Source: Oleiagrimonas sp963817755
Lineage (GTDB): Bacteria > Pseudomonadota > Gammaproteobacteria > Xanthomonadales > Rhodanobacteraceae
DNA length: 64,000 bases
Assembly: GCA_963817755.1 (NCBI GenBank)
Contig: CAWFPB010000005.1
Coordinates: 1 to 64,000 of the forward strand
Direction: 5' to 3'
Under the pieces are notes generated by a model, which searched no databases, was not told where the DNA came from, and saw only the letters and a program-made list of their open reading frames with translations. The number at the start of each line of letters is the position of its first letter. The stretch's first letter is position 1. A program made the translations under genes and the position numbers. Shown here piece by piece: positions 7,345-15,568 of the stretch.

Positions 7345-8544
7345 ATGAAAACGATACTCAACAAAACCCTGCTCGCCATCGCAGTGACCACACTGCTCGG
7401 CGCAACCGCGGTGCAGGCCCAGCAGAGCCAGGACCCGCACCAGGGCAACAACGACCAGGTCTCGATGAAGAAGAGCATTTCGCTCAAGTCGAAGGTGAAG
7501 GTGGCCGGAAACGTCGATGTGTCCGGCGCCATCAACGTCGATTCGGCGGCGATCTCCATCATCAACAACCGTCAGACCAACGGCGACAACTACGTCGAGA
7601 ACGGGATGGTCACCAACCGGTCGTCCATCAGTGACAGCACCGCCAGCGGCGCATCGGGCAACATCGGCGCCAACGTCGCGTCCGGCGACAACAACCAGCA
7701 GGACAACGCCGCCGCGCTGTCCGCGGCCGATGCCAGCTTCACCTTCGGCATGGCCGACGCCGAGGTGTTCGTCAACCAGTCCGGCGCCCTGAACCAGACC
7801 ATGAATCTGGGCACCACCAACCGGGCCACGGTGAGCGGCGACTCCTTCAACGGTGCTTCCGGCAACATCGGCGTGAATATCACGTCCGGCAACAACAACC
7901 AGCAGAAGAACGCGCTGTCGGCCTCGGTGGCCACCAGCAGCTTCGCGCAGGCCACGGTCTCCTCCGACCAGGCCTCGGGCCACAACACCACGCTCAACGA
8001 CGTGTTCCAGGACACGTACATGACCCGTGTTGACGTGGCGCTTTCCGGCTCGGGCAGCGGTACCTACAGCGGTAGCGGCCAGGGCAGCGCCAACCTCGGG
8101 CTGAGCGGCGCGGTCGACCAGATCGGCAACGTCTATCCGGACATGTGGTCCGGTGCCTCGCACCCGAATGGCAACTCGACCGGTCACTTCGATCTGGATA
8201 CCCAGACCCAGGGTGGTTCGGACCTGAACGGCGACGGCGGTGCGCTGGCCTTCGGCTACACCCGAGGCTCGTCGGCCTCCGGCGGCCTGGGCTTCTCCGA
8301 GGCGGGAGACGTCACGCTGAACAACATCAACCTGACCGGCTCGGTGTACTACCAGCAGATCTCGTATCTGCCGACCACCAACACGGCCTCGCTCAGCGGC
8401 AACGCCTTCAGTGGTGCCTCCGGCAACATCGGGATCAACGTCTCGGCCGGTACCGGCAACCAGCAGGCCAACAGCCTGGCCATGGCCATTGCACAGCCCA
8501 GCACCGGCGGTGGCAGCACCGGCGGTGGCGGCGAGTCGCAATAA
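7345..8544 (+). CDS. FapC-like major amyloid subunit
   Basis: 399 residues; signal peptide 1-25 (cleavage after VQA). Three strong repeats are built on GASGNIGxNVxxGxxNQQxN at ~102-130, ~170-200 and ~357-385. The first linker is ~40 residues; the second is ~155, rich in Gly, Ser, Asp and Asn. Asn/Gln ladders in tandem short repeats are typical of stacked-beta functional amyloids. The C-terminus is a flexible STGGGG tail. I see no cysteine, whereas Pseudomonas FapC, as I recall, ends with a CXXC. The ribosome site is AGAGAGGA. A strong hairpin follows the gene. Confidence 0.88.
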   Translation: MKTILNKTLLAIAVTTLLGATAVQAQQSQDPHQGNNDQVSMKKSISLKSKVKVAGNVDVSGAINVDSAAISIINNRQTNGDNYVENGMVTNRSSISDSTASGASGNIGANVASGDNNQQDNAAALSAADASFTFGMADAEVFVNQSGALNQTMNLGTTNRATVSGDSFNGASGNIGVNITSGNNNQQKNALSASVATSSFAQATVSSDQASGHNTTLNDVFQDTYMTRVDVALSGSGSGTYSGSGQGSANLGLSGAVDQIGNVYPDMWSGASHPNGNSTGHFDLDTQTQGGSDLNGDGGALAFGYTRGSSASGGLGFSEAGDVTLNNINLTGSVYYQQISYLPTTNTASLSGNAFSGASGNIGINVSAGTGNQQANSLAMAIAQPSTGGGSTGGGGESQ

Positions 8545-8574
8545 GCCAGCCACTCGCGTGCACTTGCACGCACG

Positions 8575-8608
8575 CTCCCCGGCCGAGGATCGGCCGGGGA
8601 GCACTTTT
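8575..8608 (+). terminator. intra-operon hairpin between the fapC-like gene and fapD
   Basis: Perfect 12-bp stem (CTCCCCGGCCGA at 8575-8586, complement at 8590-8601) with a 3-nt GGA loop, followed by CAC and TTTT at 8605-8608. It lies in the 103-bp gap after the putative major subunit. I read it as a partial terminator or mRNA stabiliser that lets the subunit be made in excess over the secretion genes downstream. Confidence 0.7.
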
Positions 8609-8647
8609 CACCGCAACACCACGAACATCGAACGTAGGGATTCCATC

Positions 8648-9340
8648 ATGCGCATGGCCGCCAGCCTGATCCTGATCGCGCTATCCATGCTCGCCCCGGC
8701 ACAGGCCGGCGAGGTGGAGTTCAGCGGCGTACTGCCCAACGGCGCGCTGTACACGACCCACGTGGAAAGCATGCGCGATGCGCGCTTCCGATACATCGTG
8801 CGCCAGCAGACCGACTACAGCTGCGGTGCGGCAGCCCTGGCCACCATTCTTCGCTACGGCTACCACATGCACGTCGACGAGAACCTCGTCATCCAGGGCC
8901 TGCTCGGCGTTTCCGACCCCAAGGAGGTGTCCAAGCGCGGTTTCTCGCTGCTGGACATCAAGCACTACGTCGAACGTCTCGGATTCCGCGGTCGCGGCTA
9001 CCGCGTCACCGTGGCACGCCTGGAAACGGTGCGCGTGCCCACGATCGTGTTGATGAACGTGAAGGGTTTCAGCCACTTCGTGGTGCTCAAACAGGTGCGC
9101 AACAACGTCGCCGAGATTGCCGATCCGATGCTTGGCAACCGCCAGTTGTCGCTCCAGCAATTCCTCGCCGAATGGCCCTCACGCGCGCTGTTCGTGGTCA
9201 TCGGCAGCGGCTTCGACCGCAACACCGTGCTACTGCAACCCAAACGTACACCCAGCGCCCGCGCCCTGATGGCGCGGCGCGGACCGATTTCCGATGCCGA
9301 GCTGCTGGATTTCGGCTTCACCCATGCGGACCTGTTCTGA
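8648..9340 (+). CDS. fapD: C39-like cysteine peptidase, FapD homologue
   Basis: 230 residues; signal peptide 1-20, so periplasmic. Papain-like C39 residues are intact: Cys59 in 'QQTDYSCGAAALATIL' (with the preceding oxyanion Gln), His143 in 'GFSHFVVL' and Asp159 in 'IADPMLG'. Unlike C39 domains of bacteriocin ABC exporters it stands alone, as FapD does in Pseudomonas, where it is needed for fibre export. Its C-terminus carries 'ISDAELLDFGF', similar to a motif in two other proteins of the operon. Gap to the next gene: 22 bp. Confidence 0.9.
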   Translation: MRMAASLILIALSMLAPAQAGEVEFSGVLPNGALYTTHVESMRDARFRYIVRQQTDYSCGAAALATILRYGYHMHVDENLVIQGLLGVSDPKEVSKRGFSLLDIKHYVERLGFRGRGYRVTVARLETVRVPTIVLMNVKGFSHFVVLKQVRNNVAEIADPMLGNRQLSLQQFLAEWPSRALFVVIGSGFDRNTVLLQPKRTPSARALMARRGPISDAELLDFGFTHADLF

Positions 9341-9362
9341 GGAACAGTCCAGGAGAACCACC

Positions 9363-10169
9363 ATGAAACATCCCCTTCCCCTCGCCACCGTGGCCCTGGG
9401 CCTGGCCAGCCTCTCGGGACACGCATGGGCCGCACAAATCCACACGGCCAACAATAACGGCATGACCGAGATAGGCGATGAAGAACTGGCGCAGATGCGC
9501 GGCAAGTGGACCCCACCCGGCAACTCCAGCACCGTGGCCTACTTCGGCGTCACCATGACCAGCAACTGGAACGCGACCAGCGGCCAGCAACTGGCCAGCA
9601 GCATGACACTGGGCATGAACTTCGATGCCAACGGCAACGTCCAGATGACCTTCCAGCCGACCGTGACCATCGTGCAGATCACACCGACGACGACCACCGC
9701 AAACAACGCGGATTCGGTTCAGCGCACGGTCGACAGTTCCGGCCTGAGCAACGTGTCCGGGCTCGTACAGGGCGTGCAGATCGCAGGCGATCGCAACGTG
9801 GCCGACAACGTCACCTCGGTGGCGGTGACCTCCGAGGGCGATGCCGGCAGTCCGGCACCGGCCGCCGGCACGGCCTTCACGGGCCAGCCCCAGACCTACG
9901 CCCTGCAGAGTGGCGATGCCAGCGCCAGCGCCAGCATCGGCGACCAGGGCATGCAGGTGTCGCTGAGCATCAGCGGCCAGGGCCAGGTGCAGCAGTGGAT
10001 CAACGGCGGCAGCCTGGGCCAGGTCATCGCCATCGGTACGGACGGGCAGTCGGTGCACAACAGCCTGCAGCTCCAACTGGTGCAGCGCTCGCTGGCCGGC
10101 ACCGTCGACCTCAGCCGCGACCTGGCGCAATCGATGACCCAGATGCGCGGCATCGGCATGAGTTTCTGA
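9363..10169 (+). CDS. FapE-like exported protein
   Basis: 268 residues with an ideal AGGAG ribosome site. Signal peptide 1-24 (cleavage after WAA). The mature N-terminus has 'TEIGDEELAQMRGK' (35-48), which resembles the leader helices recognised by C39 peptidases. Then come 'FGVTMTSNW', a Thr-rich beta region, and at ~131-155 one degenerate amyloid-type repeat ('VSGLVQGVQIAGDRNVADN'). A single FapC-like repeat in an otherwise distinct protein fits FapE, an extracellular component found in purified fibres. Homology is argued from position and this repeat only. Confidence 0.8.
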   Translation: MKHPLPLATVALGLASLSGHAWAAQIHTANNNGMTEIGDEELAQMRGKWTPPGNSSTVAYFGVTMTSNWNATSGQQLASSMTLGMNFDANGNVQMTFQPTVTIVQITPTTTTANNADSVQRTVDSSGLSNVSGLVQGVQIAGDRNVADNVTSVAVTSEGDAGSPAPAAGTAFTGQPQTYALQSGDASASASIGDQGMQVSLSISGQGQVQQWINGGSLGQVIAIGTDGQSVHNSLQLQLVQRSLAGTVDLSRDLAQSMTQMRGIGMSF

Positions 10170-10190
10170 GACCAATAAGGGGAACAAAGC

Positions 10191-11525
10191 ATGCAAGCAG
10201 ACCACAAACCGGTGCGGCTCGTCCGCACCCTGCTGGCCGCCAGCCTGATGCTGGCCTTTGCCGTACAGGCACAGGACAACGGCTCGGACAACCAGGCAAG
10301 CATGACCGCAGCCGAGCGCGACCAGGCCAAGGTGCGTACGCTGATGGCGAAACTGCAGGCACTGAAGGCCAGTTATGCCGACCAGGTCCGGCACCTGCGC
10401 GAACTCGATGCCCAGGTCCAGGCCCTGCAGGCCAAGCTGGAGGGTCGCGTCAACGGCCAGGCCGTGGCCACGCAGACGGAACCGTCCGGGCAGGAAACGG
10501 CGAAGACCGGCGGTACGCAGACCATCCGCAACGCCGAGGGCAAGACCGGCGAAGACACCCGCCCCTCGCGCAGCGTGGAGGATGTGCTGCAGCAGGAGCA
10601 CGCCGTGTTCGATCGCAAGTTCACGCTGGAAAACAGCCTGACCTACGCCCGCTACGACCGCAAGCAGCTCACCCTGAACGGTTTCCTGGCGCTGGATGCG
10701 ATCTTCCTCGGCAACATCGCCATCGAGAATGTCGAGTCCGACACCCTGACCTACAACCTGGCCGCACGCTACGGCATCAGCCCGCGCTGGACCCTGAACC
10801 TGGACGTGCCGTACCTGGCACGCCGCACGACCTACCAGAAGGGCGGCGCGGGCGGCTCGGCCGCGGCCACGGCCGAGCAGAAGGTCTCCGGAAACCACAT
10901 TGGCGATGCCACGCTGAGCGTCAACTACCGGATGTTCACCGAAACCCTGCACCGGCCCGACACAGTACTGACCTTCGGCGTGACTGCGCCCACCGGGCGC
11001 GCACCCTACGGGATCGACTGGCGCGTGCTCGAGCGAGACAACGACAAGTTCATCCGTTTCGCGGTACCCAGCCAGCAACCCACCGGCAACGGCATGTGGA
11101 CCGCCAACGTCGGGATGTCGATGGTCAAGACGCTGGATCCGGCGATCCTGTTCGGCAGCGTCGGCTTCGGGCACAGCTGGGCGAACCAGTTCGGCGACCT
11201 GGACAACAACCCCGATACCGTCAACCCCGGCCGCGTGCAGCTGGGCAACGTCTACACTCTGGGTGGTGGCGTGGCGTTTGCCTTCAATGAACGCAGCAGC
11301 CTGAGCCTGTCCTTCAACGACCGCATCAATGCCAAGGCACGCGTGAAGCCCAGGAACAGCTCATGGGGATCGGTCATCGGCAGCGACGGCCATGCAGCCA
11401 CGTTCAACGTGGGCGTGACCTACGCCATGAGCGAACACAGCACCCTGGTCAGCGTGCTGGGCGTCGGCCTGACGCCGGATGCGCCGGACATGACCCTGAG
11501 CTTCAAGCTCCCGTATACCTTCTGA
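10191..11525 (+). CDS. fapF: FapF-like outer-membrane beta-barrel transporter
   Basis: 444 residues. Signal peptide 1-27; heptad-patterned coiled coil ~41-83 ('KVRTLMAKLQALKASYADQV' onward); an extended linker ~84-135; then a beta-barrel to the terminal 'LSFKLPYTF', whose aromatic last residue is typical of BAM substrates. This domain order (periplasmic trimeric coiled coil, plug/linker, barrel) is that of Pseudomonas FapF, the pore through which Fap subunits leave the cell. A generic search might call it a phenol-degradation MetA-type channel; the coiled coil and neighbours argue for FapF. Confidence 0.88.
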   Translation: MQADHKPVRLVRTLLAASLMLAFAVQAQDNGSDNQASMTAAERDQAKVRTLMAKLQALKASYADQVRHLRELDAQVQALQAKLEGRVNGQAVATQTEPSGQETAKTGGTQTIRNAEGKTGEDTRPSRSVEDVLQQEHAVFDRKFTLENSLTYARYDRKQLTLNGFLALDAIFLGNIAIENVESDTLTYNLAARYGISPRWTLNLDVPYLARRTTYQKGGAGGSAAATAEQKVSGNHIGDATLSVNYRMFTETLHRPDTVLTFGVTAPTGRAPYGIDWRVLERDNDKFIRFAVPSQQPTGNGMWTANVGMSMVKTLDPAILFGSVGFGHSWANQFGDLDNNPDTVNPGRVQLGNVYTLGGGVAFAFNERSSLSLSFNDRINAKARVKPRNSSWGSVIGSDGHAATFNVGVTYAMSEHSTLVSVLGVGLTPDAPDMTLSFKLPYTF

Positions 11526-11550
11526 GAGCCTTCGCGCCCCGCGGGCTCAG
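11522..11550. terminator. weak hairpin spanning the fapF and regulator stop codons
   Basis: CTGAG-a-GCC at 11522-11530 pairs with GGGCTCAG at 11543-11550 (8 bp with one bulge), covering both convergent stop codons. There is no T-tract. Confidence 0.3.
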
Positions 11551-12944
11551 TTCGGGGGAGTCGCATCCAGGGTGACGCTGTACTTCTTGCACAGGCGGTA
11601 GACCGTCACCCGCGACACCTGCAGCCGCCGCGCGCATTCGCTCACGTTGAAGCGGCTGGCGCGCAGGCAGGCAAGGATGGCCTCACGCTCGGCCTGGGCA
11701 CGTGCACGGTCGAGCGTGGATGCCGTTACCGTCGTGCGCGTGCCCGCATGGGCGCGTGCGGACAGGTCCAGGTCGGCGGCGGAAATCAGGGAGGATTCGG
11801 CCACCACAGCCGCGCGCCGCACGCGGTTCATCAGCTCGCGCACGTTGCCCGGCCATGGGAATGCGCACAAGGCAGCCTCGGCTTCCGGCCCGAACTCCTG
11901 CACGTGGGTGCCGGCGGCATGTTCACTCCTGAAGGTGGCGAGGAAATGTCGCGCCAGGCGCAGGATGTCCTGGCCGCGCTCGCGCAACGGAGGCACCGGC
12001 AGGCGCAGCACGTTGAGACGGTAATACAGGTCCTCGCGGAAGCGGCCGTTGGCGACGGCCTTTTCCAGATCCACATGGGTGGCCGCGATCACGCGCACGT
12101 CCAGGCGCAGCGAAGTGCAGCTGCCGACGCGCTCGATCGTGCCTTCCTGCAGGAAACGCAGCAGGTTGGTCTGCGCATCCAGCGGCAGGTCGCCGATCTC
12201 GTCCAGGAACACCGTGCCGCCGTCGGCGGTCTCGATGCGCCCGATCTTGCGCGCATTGGCGCCGGTGAAGGCGCCGCGCTCGTGGCCGAACAGCTCCGAT
12301 TGCACCAGATTGGCCGGCAGGGCGCCGCAGTTGATGGCGATGAAGGGCTCCCCCCGGCGCGAGGAGCGCTCGTGCACGGCGCGGGCGGCGACTTCCTTGC
12401 CCGTGCCGGTTTCGCCGGTGATCAGCACCGGTACGTCGACCGGCGCGAACTTCTCGATGCGCGTGCGCAGTTCGCGCATGGGCGCGCTGTCGCCGAGCAT
12501 GTCCCCGAAATCATCCTGCGCTCGCGCATTCGTCCCGGCAGTGTGCAGTTGCGCCATGCCCCACGCGTGTCCCAACGCGGCAGCCAGGCGCTCGACATCG
12601 GCCGGGGCCGTCACGTAGTCGAAGCAGCCGGCGCGCACCAGCGAGGTGATTCTCGGATTGGCCAGCGCCCGGGGACATACCAACGCGATCCAGCGCTTGT
12701 CGGGATGCGCGCTCAGCAGGGTCTCGAGCGCATTCAGGTCGCAATCCTCGCTGCTGCGCAGGTCGATCACGCCCACCATGGAGCGGCTGCGCGCCAGTTC
12801 TGCCTCGGCGGAAAGCTGCGGCGCCATCTCGCTGAGTAGCCAGCCCGTGCTCCTGAGATCCTCGCGCAATGAAGTTTCCACATCACCGATCCACAGCGCG
12901 TGGCGCGGATTCGAAAGTACATGCTCCCCGAGTGCTTGACCCAT
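11547..12944 (-). CDS. sigma-54-dependent transcriptional activator, VpsR-like
   Basis: 465 residues. N-terminal receiver-like domain ~15-128: Asp61 stands at the acceptor position ('GVIDLR'), but the acidic pair is reduced ('WIGDVE') and the conserved Lys is absent ('VTAPAD'). AAA+ domain ~148-385: Walker A GETGTGKE (177-184), GAFTGA (224-229, sigma-54 contact), Walker B 'GTVFLDE'. A Fis-type HTH lies in the last ~45 residues ('NVSECARRLQVSRVTVYRLC'). This matches the VpsR subclass, which responds to c-di-GMP rather than a kinase. Convergent with fapF, 21 bp apart; its probable target is the sigma-54 promoter at 6085. Start chosen at ATG 12944. Confidence 0.9.
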   Translation of the reverse strand: MGQALGEHVLSNPRHALWIGDVETSLREDLRSTGWLLSEMAPQLSAEAELARSRSMVGVIDLRSSEDCDLNALETLLSAHPDKRWIALVCPRALANPRITSLVRAGCFDYVTAPADVERLAAALGHAWGMAQLHTAGTNARAQDDFGDMLGDSAPMRELRTRIEKFAPVDVPVLITGETGTGKEVAARAVHERSSRRGEPFIAINCGALPANLVQSELFGHERGAFTGANARKIGRIETADGGTVFLDEIGDLPLDAQTNLLRFLQEGTIERVGSCTSLRLDVRVIAATHVDLEKAVANGRFREDLYYRLNVLRLPVPPLRERGQDILRLARHFLATFRSEHAAGTHVQEFGPEAEAALCAFPWPGNVRELMNRVRRAAVVAESSLISAADLDLSARAHAGTRTTVTASTLDRARAQAEREAILACLRASRFNVSECARRLQVSRVTVYRLCKKYSVTLDATPPN

Positions 12945-12975
12945 GCCCGATCCCGTCCTGTATCTGGTGAATTGG

Positions 12976-12990
12976 CAAGCGTGACGCTTG
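12976..12990. promoter_or_regulatory. perfect inverted repeat upstream of the sigma-54 activator gene
   Basis: CAAGCGT-G-ACGCTTG, two 7-bp arms with one central base, 32-46 nt upstream of the activator ATG. Its position and symmetry suit an operator; the binder is unknown and the sequence is unrelated to the UAS dyads. Confidence 0.4.
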
Positions 12991-13061
12991 ACCAGCATCG
13001 CGCGACGGACCGGGCGCTTCCATTCCACGGGCGCACTACGCCCATCAGCCATACGAACATT

Positions 13062-13883
13062 TCAGTCCAGGAACAGGTCCGGAAGCAGTCGATTGCCGGG
13101 CTGGACGGCATAGGCGGAGAAATCCTCCACGCCTTGTTCGCGCAACACGTCCTCGTCGAGACGGAAACCGCCATTGCACGCGGCGGCGGGCCGGCACAAC
13201 AGGGCATGCGCGGCATCGGCCACGATGTCCGGGCGACGGCAGTGTGCCGGCTGCACGCTGTCGCCGAGCATCGCCAGCGCCGCCGTGGCGATCACCGTGC
13301 GCGGCCACAGCGCGTGCACGCCGAAGCCCTGCTCGCCCAGCTCCGCGGCCAGCCCCAGGGTGACGAAACTCATGCCCATCTTGGCCAACGTGTAGCCGGT
13401 GTGCGGCCCCCACCACTTCGGGTCCAGGCTGGGCGGCGGCGCCAGGCTGAGGATGTGCGGGTTGGCCGCCTGCCGGAGGTAGGGCAGCGCCGCCTGCGCG
13501 CAGACGAAGGTTCCGCGCGCATTGACCTGCTGCATCAGATCGAAGCGCTTGATCGGGGTCTTCTCGATGCCGGCCAGCCAGATCGCGCTGGCATTGTTGA
13601 CCAGGATGTCGATGCCGCCGAAATGCTCGGCCGCACGGGCCATGGCCTCGGCCACGGCCGGGTCGTCGCGGATGTCGAGCTTGATCGCCAGGGCATGGCC
13701 GCCGGCAGCCTCGACCGCTTCGGCGGCGGTGTGGATGGTGCCCGGCAGCTTGGGATTGGGCACGCTGCTCTTGGCCGCGATGACCACGTTGGCACCATCG
13801 CGCGCGGCGCGCAGGGCGATGGCCAGGCCGATGCCGCGCGAGGCGCCGGTGATGAAAAGGGTCTTGCCGGACAAGGTACTCAT
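13062..13883 (-). CDS. SDR family oxidoreductase (HSDL2-like)
   Basis: 273 residues. Rossmann motif 'TGASRGIGLAIALRAARDGANVV' at the N-terminus, 'NNAS' for the structural loop, and the active-site region 'HTGYTLAKMGMS' supplying Tyr and Lys in YxxxK. The Ser normally found ~13 residues before Tyr is replaced in a Pro-rich 'LAPPPSLDP' segment, as in HSDL2-type proteins of the SDR superfamily. The substrate is unknown; lipid or short-chain carbonyl reduction is the family expectation. Start at ATG 13883 (MSTLSGKT). Confidence 0.9.
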   Translation of the reverse strand: MSTLSGKTLFITGASRGIGLAIALRAARDGANVVIAAKSSVPNPKLPGTIHTAAEAVEAAGGHALAIKLDIRDDPAVAEAMARAAEHFGGIDILVNNASAIWLAGIEKTPIKRFDLMQQVNARGTFVCAQAALPYLRQAANPHILSLAPPPSLDPKWWGPHTGYTLAKMGMSFVTLGLAAELGEQGFGVHALWPRTVIATAALAMLGDSVQPAHCRRPDIVADAAHALLCRPAAACNGGFRLDEDVLREQGVEDFSAYAVQPGNRLLPDLFLD

Positions 13884-13941
13884 GGGGATCATCTCGCGAT
13901 GCGTGAAGGCCGTGACCCGAGTCTACTGCCCGGTCGGTGAT

Positions 13942-14547
13942 TCATTCGCGCTGGAAACGCGGCAGTGCGTCGCGCAGTTCGGCCAGGCGCTCGAGCGGAT
14001 CGCGCATCTCGAGCAATGCCTGGCGCTCGGTGTTGCCCAGAGGCAACAGTTCGGCCAGGCGAAATCCGACCCAACTGGCCTGGTCATAGCTGGCCGCGTC
14101 GGCATCGTGCCACTGCGGCGCGGCCTGCTCGACCAGTCGACGCAGGATGTCGGCCAGCAGCACGTGCTCGGGCGGAAGTTCCATGTGCGCTTCGGGTGAC
14201 CAGCAAGTCACCTGGCCGCGCACCTGGCCGTTGTCGCGCATATGCACCTTCTCGACCCGGAATCGTTCCTCGCCGACCACCTGGACGCCGAGGATGCCGT
14301 CGCCATCGGTGAAGAAATCGGCGATCCGCGCCAGGGTACCGACGGCCGCCGGCACCGCCGGCGCGCCCGTCTCCTTGCCCTCCAGGATCAGGCACACGCC
14401 GAACGGCACGTCGCGCCCGGCGCATTCGCGCACCATGTCCAGGTAGCGCGGCTCGAAGATGCGCAGGCGCAACCGCCCACGGGGAAACAGCACCGTGGAC
14501 AGCGGGAACAGCGGCAGGTCGTCGAGGTGGTCGGGAACAGGACTCAT
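13942..14547 (-). CDS. LON peptidase substrate-binding domain protein
   Basis: 201 residues corresponding only to the N-terminal substrate-binding domain of Lon ('LPLFPLSTVLFPRGRLRLRIFEPRYLDMV', 'FGVCLI', 'GTLARI', 'GEERFRVE'). No AAA+ or protease domain is present. Stand-alone proteins of this type are common and their function is unclear; substrate recognition or adaptor roles are guesses. On its own strand TATACT lies ~12 nt before the ATG. Divergent from the ABC pair. Confidence 0.9.
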   Translation of the reverse strand: MSPVPDHLDDLPLFPLSTVLFPRGRLRLRIFEPRYLDMVRECAGRDVPFGVCLILEGKETGAPAVPAAVGTLARIADFFTDGDGILGVQVVGEERFRVEKVHMRDNGQVRGQVTCWSPEAHMELPPEHVLLADILRRLVEQAAPQWHDADAASYDQASWVGFRLAELLPLGNTERQALLEMRDPLERLAELRDALPRFQRE

Positions 14548-14671
14548 GGCGCCAGTATAGAAGTCCGGCCGACACGATCAGCCGATCCCCACGTGACAAC
14601 GCACGGGCGATGCTGGCCCACGACGGTCAAATGCCCGATGATGGGGACTGGTATCAAGGAGGATTGCCTGC

Positions 14672-15568
14672 ATGTCGGTGACTGCCCCCGTTTCCAGCGA
14701 AGTCTGCGTGCAGGTGCGCGGACTGCAGAAACGCTTCGGAAAGCGCGAGGTCCTGAGCGGCCTGGATTGGTCGATCCCCGCCGGACGCGTAATCGGACTG
14801 CTCGGACGCAACGGCGCGGGCAAGACCACGCTGTTGCGCTGCTTGGTCGGCCTGTCGCCGGTCGATGCGGGCAGCGTCGAGATCTTCGACCAGCCGATGA
14901 CCCAGCCCGGCGGGGAGCGCCTGCAGCGGATCGGCTTCGTGCCGCAGAGCTTCGACCTGTTCCCGTGGATGAAGGTCCGCAACTTCCTGGATTTCACCGC
15001 CGCGTTCTACGCGCACTGGGATCGCGATTTCGCCGAACGGCTGCTGGTCGAATGGGAGATCGACGCCCGCCAGAAGATCGGCCAGCTCTCGCAGGGACAG
15101 CGACAGAAACTGGCGATCGTGCGCGCGCTGGCGCCGGATCCGGACCTGCTGCTGCTGGACGAGCCGGTGGCGAGCCTGGACCCGCAGGCGCGGCGCGCAT
15201 TCATGGGCGAGCTCATGCAGCGCGTGCAGCGCCCTGGCAAGACGGTGGTGTTCTCCACCCACATCACCGCCGACCTCGAGCGGGCCGGCGCGGACATCGC
15301 CCTGCTCAAGGACGGGCGCATCGTGCTCGAGAGCACGCAGGCCCTGCTGCGCCAGCGCATCCGCCTGGCGCGGCTCACCCGCGAGGCGGGCTGGCCGACC
15401 CTGCCCGGACTGCCCGGCCTGCTGCGGGCCAGCGCATCGGGCGCCGAGCTGCGTCTGGTCGTCGATGACGCCGACGACACCGGGTTGCGCGAGCTGGCGG
15501 CACGCGAGCAGGCACGGCTGGAGATCGAGCCGCTGCCGCTGGAAGACCTGTTCGTGGAGCTGGCATGA
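14672..15568 (+). CDS. ABC transporter ATP-binding protein
   Basis: 298 residues with a strong AAGGAGGA ribosome site. Walker A 'GLLGRNGAGKTT', Q-loop 'GFVPQSFDLFPW', signature 'LSQGQRQKLAIVRAL', Walker B 'DLLLLDEPVASLDP', H-loop 'VFSTH'. After ~230 there is an extra C-terminal domain of the kind seen in ABC-2/Ytr-type exporters. The stop overlaps the permease start by 4 nt, so the two form a transporter; the substrate is not evident. Confidence 0.93.
   Translation: MSVTAPVSSEVCVQVRGLQKRFGKREVLSGLDWSIPAGRVIGLLGRNGAGKTTLLRCLVGLSPVDAGSVEIFDQPMTQPGGERLQRIGFVPQSFDLFPWMKVRNFLDFTAAFYAHWDRDFAERLLVEWEIDARQKIGQLSQGQRQKLAIVRALAPDPDLLLLDEPVASLDPQARRAFMGELMQRVQRPGKTVVFSTHITADLERAGADIALLKDGRIVLESTQALLRQRIRLARLTREAGWPTLPGLPGLLRASASGAELRLVVDDADDTGLRELAAREQARLEIEPLPLEDLFVELA

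Noticed and set aside
9318..11174. 618-codon open frame on the minus strand across the fapE/fapF-like genes
   Set aside because: Antisense shadow of high-GC coding sequence: no ribosome site, Gly/Ala/Arg/His-rich composition and no domain, while the plus-strand genes have signal peptides and barrel features.
10191..11525. Annotation of the barrel protein as a phenol-degradation MetA-type channel
   Set aside because: No aromatic-degradation genes nearby; the N-terminal coiled coil and the C39/amyloid neighbours fit FapF better.
12971..12995. A sigma-54 promoter upstream of the activator gene (minus strand TGG...TTGC)
   Set aside because: The GG-to-GC spacing is 5 bp too long; the sequence is better explained by the perfect inverted repeat.
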